From: CALNBC01 sp050945915
Lineage (GTDB): Bacteria > Bacillota > Clostridia > Christensenellales > CALWSW01
Direction: 5' to 3'
NCBI GenBank assembly: GCA_050945915.1
Contig: JBMNTV010000065.1
Location: forward strand, 1-9,209
Length of the DNA stretch: 9,209 nucleotides
Shown here piece after piece: positions 7,531 through 9,209 of this stretch (the first letter of the stretch is position 1; each line of letters starts with the position of its first letter). Under the pieces are notes generated by a model. It was given only the letters and a program-made list of their open reading frames with translations. It had not been told where the DNA came from and ran no database searches. A program made the position numbers and the translations under genes.

Positions 7531-7570
7531 AAAACCGTATCCGCTTCCAAAGGAATGCGATGAAGGTTTT
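7531..7570 (-). other. Foldable element in the cheA leader
   Basis: On the plus-strand numbering, AAAACC (7531-7536) pairs with GGTTTT (7565-7570) as an outer 6-bp stem. A symmetric 5x5 internal loop follows, then CGCTTCC (7542-7548) pairs with GGAA and GCG (7552-7555, 7557-7559) around one bulged base at 7556, closed by a 3-base loop. If cheA is transcribed through here the RNA could fold in this way. It does not match any riboswitch consensus I know, including the cyclic di-GMP classes, and has no T-tail. Confidence 0.4.
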
Positions 7571-7631
7571 GCGGGAAGGACGGGCCGCCGCGGGCGCAGA
7601 ACAAATGGCGGTTTTATGCGGTCATCGGCCA

Positions 7632-7653
7632 AAACGGGCTGATTCGCCCGTTT
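7632..7653 (-). terminator. Terminator-like hairpin immediately after cheY
   Basis: On the minus strand AAACGGGC and GCCCGTTT form a perfect 8-bp stem with a 6-base loop GAATCA, and the T-run continues to TTTT before GGCC. The left arm overlaps the cheY stop codon. The T-tract is short, so it may be only partly efficient and could set a lower cheA level relative to cheC, cheD and cheY. Confidence 0.6.
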
Positions 7654-8008
7654 ACTGAAGATTGTTCAGGGCGGAGATGATGATATCTTCCTTGAAGGGC
7701 TTGACGATGAAGCCCTTTGCGCCGGATAGCACCGCCTCGCGCACCATGCTTTCCTGGCCCATGGCGGAAATCATGATGACGTTTGCAGCAGGATTGATGG
7801 CGAGGATTTTTTTCAGGCTGGCGAGACCGTCCATCTCGGGCATCGTAATGTCCATGGTGACGATGTCCGGGGAGAGCTCCTGAAACTTCTGAATGGCAAC
7901 TTTGCCGTTCTCCGCTTCGCCAATGACTTCATATCCATGCTTGGTGAGCATATTTTTGATGGACACCCGCATAAATGCAGCGTCATCGACAATCAATACT
8001 CTTTTCAT
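7652..8008 (-). CDS. cheY: Chemotaxis response regulator CheY
   Basis: Single-domain receiver that, when phosphorylated by CheA, binds the flagellar switch and sets motor rotation. The 118-residue length is that of stand-alone CheY proteins. The acidic pocket is Asp8-Asp9 (LIVDDAAFMR), the phospho-acceptor is Asp53 (TMDITMPEMDG), the switch hydroxyl residue is Ser81 (MISAMG), and the conserved lysine is Lys103 (VKPF). The sequence type (MKRVLIVDDAAFMR) is the Firmicutes form. The start at 8008 is chosen because the conserved first strand begins at this Met, with GGGAGG and GAGGAAG purine-rich sites upstream. An upstream in-frame ATG at 8197 would run back through cheD with no family likeness. 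The cheD stop lies 44 bases upstream; a hairpin follows the stop. Confidence 0.96.
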   Translation of the reverse strand: MKRVLIVDDAAFMRVSIKNMLTKHGYEVIGEAENGKVAIQKFQELSPDIVTMDITMPEMDGLASLKKILAINPAANVIMISAMGQESMVREAVLSGAKGFIVKPFKEDIIISALNNLQ

Positions 8009-8052
8009 GACTTCCTCGTTCCTCCCTAGTTTTTCAGTGGAATGAAATGCTG

Positions 8053-8607
8053 TTAAAGCAGTTTGATGTTCTTTGGGGAAACCGTCCGCACCTTCAAAAG
8101 ACCGGTTTCGCAGCAGAACTCGATGGATCTTCCGCTGCTGCCCCCCGTGTCCTCTGCCAGAATGGGGATGGAATGCGCAAAGAGCGTCTTTTTGCATTGC
8201 TCGACATTCCGGTCGCCCACATTCATAAAATCGAGGTTTTTCGCGGTTCGGAACATGTGCGCGCCGCCGGCGAGCTTGGCGGTCAGCCTGCGCGGCTGCG
8301 CCCCCGCGGCGGCAAGCAGGCGAATAAGCTCCGGGACTGCGGTATCGGCGTATTTCGCCTTGTTCAGATCCGGGGTGTTGGGCGGGGCTGTGGGCAGCAT
8401 GATATGCACCATGCCGCCGATCTTGGTCAAGGAATCATACAAAACCAGCCCGACGCAGGAGCCAAGCCCGAGCGTGGACAGCTTGTCCGGCGCACGGACA
8501 ACTTTTTGCTCGGCGATGCCGATGATATAGGTCTTCCCGGGCTCTGAAGCGGTGAATGCGTCCAGTCTGGCGCTTCGTTCCGCTGCATCCAGTTTACTAA
8601 AAAACAT
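8053..8607 (-). CDS. cheD: Chemoreceptor glutamine deamidase CheD, N-terminally extended
   Basis: Deamidates specific glutamines on chemoreceptors and, in Bacillus and Thermotoga, binds CheC and stimulates its phosphatase activity. The catalytic Cys51 lies in LGLGSCVGL and His68 in GGMVHIMLP. Thr45 lies 6 residues before the Cys, giving the same Thr/Cys/His spacing as the Thermotoga enzyme (21/27/44). AKLAGGAHMF at about 109-118 is another family motif. At 184 residues it is longer than the usual roughly 160. The excess is an N-terminal segment of about 26 residues before the usual beginning at YIIGIAEQKVV. No ATG, GTG or TTG in frame offers a later start, so the extension appears real. The start is 2 bases after the cheC stop with no clear ribosome site, pointing to translational coupling. 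Confidence 0.95.
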   Translation of the reverse strand: MFFSKLDAAERSARLDAFTASEPGKTYIIGIAEQKVVRAPDKLSTLGLGSCVGLVLYDSLTKIGGMVHIMLPTAPPNTPDLNKAKYADTAVPELIRLLAAAGAQPRRLTAKLAGGAHMFRTAKNLDFMNVGDRNVEQCKKTLFAHSIPILAEDTGGSSGRSIEFCCETGLLKVRTVSPKNIKLL

Positions 8608-8609
8608 TT

Positions 8610-9209
8610 TTAAACCGCGAACTTTTCTATCAGAATTTTGCAGGACTCAATATCGGGGATGAGGAAAAAGTGCCCCATGATGCTGTGTTCCCTGTCGGAA
8701 AACTCCGTTTCCATAAAGAGCACCTGATCGCCGAAATTCCCGTAAGCGACGGCCAGCAGGTTCATGACCGCACCGGCCATATCGAACACCAACTCGGGCA
8801 CGGAAGCTTCGATCTTGAGTCCGGTCATCTCGCTGATCGCTGTGATATAAGACCCGATCAGGATGTTTGCCACCTCCCGAAGGGCGGAAGCGCCAAACTC
8901 CTCAACCTCTGAAGCGGACATTCCGCCAACAAAATCGCCGATCAGCGAACGGGAAAGGGTTTTTGCATCCTCCTCCCCGAGAACCAGGAGGATGAACCCG
9001 CGTATGTCTTCAGAAATGCCCACAAGCAGGCCGGCGACGACGCTTTCCGGCCCGTTGAGAATATCGCAGATCTCGCTGTATCCGCACAGCTGGGCCCTTG
9101 GAACCCGGATCGTGATCGGCCGGGAAAGCATCATCGAAAGTGCGGTGGCGGCATGGGCGGCACCGATGTTTTCCAGTTCCCGGAAAAAATCCAGCTCCAT
9201 TCCGCCGAT
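8610..9209 (-). CDS. cheC: CheY-P phosphatase CheC (5' end at or just past the window edge)
   Basis: Removes phosphate from CheY-P and is regulated by CheD during adaptation. Counting from the ATG at 9198-9200, the protein has 196 residues. Both family active sites are present: Glu8-x-x-Asn11 in RELENIGAAHAATALS and Glu109-x-x-Asn112 in REVANILIGSY. Two sites are typical of CheC, whereas FliY and CheX arrangements differ in size and context. The start is unsettled: the frame is open to the right edge, the ATG has no room for a ribosome site other than GGCGGA directly abutting it, and relatives usually carry several more residues before this helix. I therefore let it run to the edge. cheD follows after 2 bases. 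Confidence 0.93.
   Translation of the reverse strand: MGGMELDFFRELENIGAAHAATALSMMLSRPITIRVPRAQLCGYSEICDILNGPESVVAGLLVGISEDIRGFILLVLGEEDAKTLSRSLIGDFVGGMSASEVEEFGASALREVANILIGSYITAISEMTGLKIEASVPELVFDMAGAVMNLLAVAYGNFGDQVLFMETEFSDREHSIMGHFFLIPDIESCKILIEKFAV

Larger units (their letters stand above)
7406..7651. other. Intergenic spacer between cheY and cheA
   Basis: This is the longest non-coding stretch in the chemotaxis run. It holds a terminator-like hairpin directly after cheY, a second foldable element at 7531-7570, and the cheA ribosome site. I found neither a convincing sigma-A promoter nor a flagellar-sigma promoter (TAAA, about 15 bases, then GCCGATAA-like). No short gene with ribosome site and family likeness is visible in either strand. 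Confidence 0.6.

Noticed and set aside
7620..7655. Possible flagellar-sigma promoter for cheA (TAAA followed by GCCGATGA on the minus strand)
   Set aside because: The two elements are about 21 bases apart instead of about 15, and the TAAA is part of the cheY stop and terminator stem.

Overview
This 9.2-kb window is ordinary bacterial chromosome, GC-rich and densely coded. It most resembles a motile member of the Clostridia or a related Firmicutes lineage. Three things point there: the gene order dprA-topA-trmFO, the folate-dependent tRNA methyltransferase TrmFO, and the CheC/CheD branch of chemotaxis adaptation, which is typical of Bacillus- and Clostridium-type systems and absent from E. coli. 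The standard bacterial code applies, since TAA, TGA and TAG all end intact genes here. The species cannot be named from the sequence.

Left half (1-4222, plus strand). The 3' part of dprA (DNA-uptake/recombination loader) enters at the left edge. It is interrupted by an in-frame TAG at 258-260, although coding resemblance continues in the same frame to the natural stop at 632. A good sigma-A type promoter lies inside the dprA tail (558-586), followed by a perfect 8-bp hairpin that overlaps the dprA stop. Next come topA (DNA topoisomerase I with three zinc ribbons and an unusual Lys/Ala-rich N-terminal tail) and trmFO, which overlaps topA by 14 bases. A bidirectional terminator hairpin at 4254-4278 closes the unit.

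Right half (4335-9209, minus strand). Read from the right edge leftwards, a chemotaxis run contains cheC (start at or just beyond the edge), cheD (2 bases later), cheY, a 243-base spacer with a terminator-like hairpin and a second foldable element, cheA, and an HD-GYP phosphodiesterase gene 17 bases after cheA. CheA phosphorylates CheY, CheC removes the phosphate, and CheD deamidates receptors and binds CheC. The HD-GYP protein probably degrades cyclic di-GMP, which would tie swimming control to second-messenger turnover. cheW, cheB, cheR and receptors are not in the window.

I see no mobile element, CRISPR array, rRNA or tRNA, and no convincing new defence or biosynthetic system. The points most worth checking are the broken dprA with its internal topA promoter and hairpin, a perfect 12-bp-arm palindrome inside the HD-GYP gene, the cheY-cheA spacer, and the N-terminal extensions of TopA and CheD.
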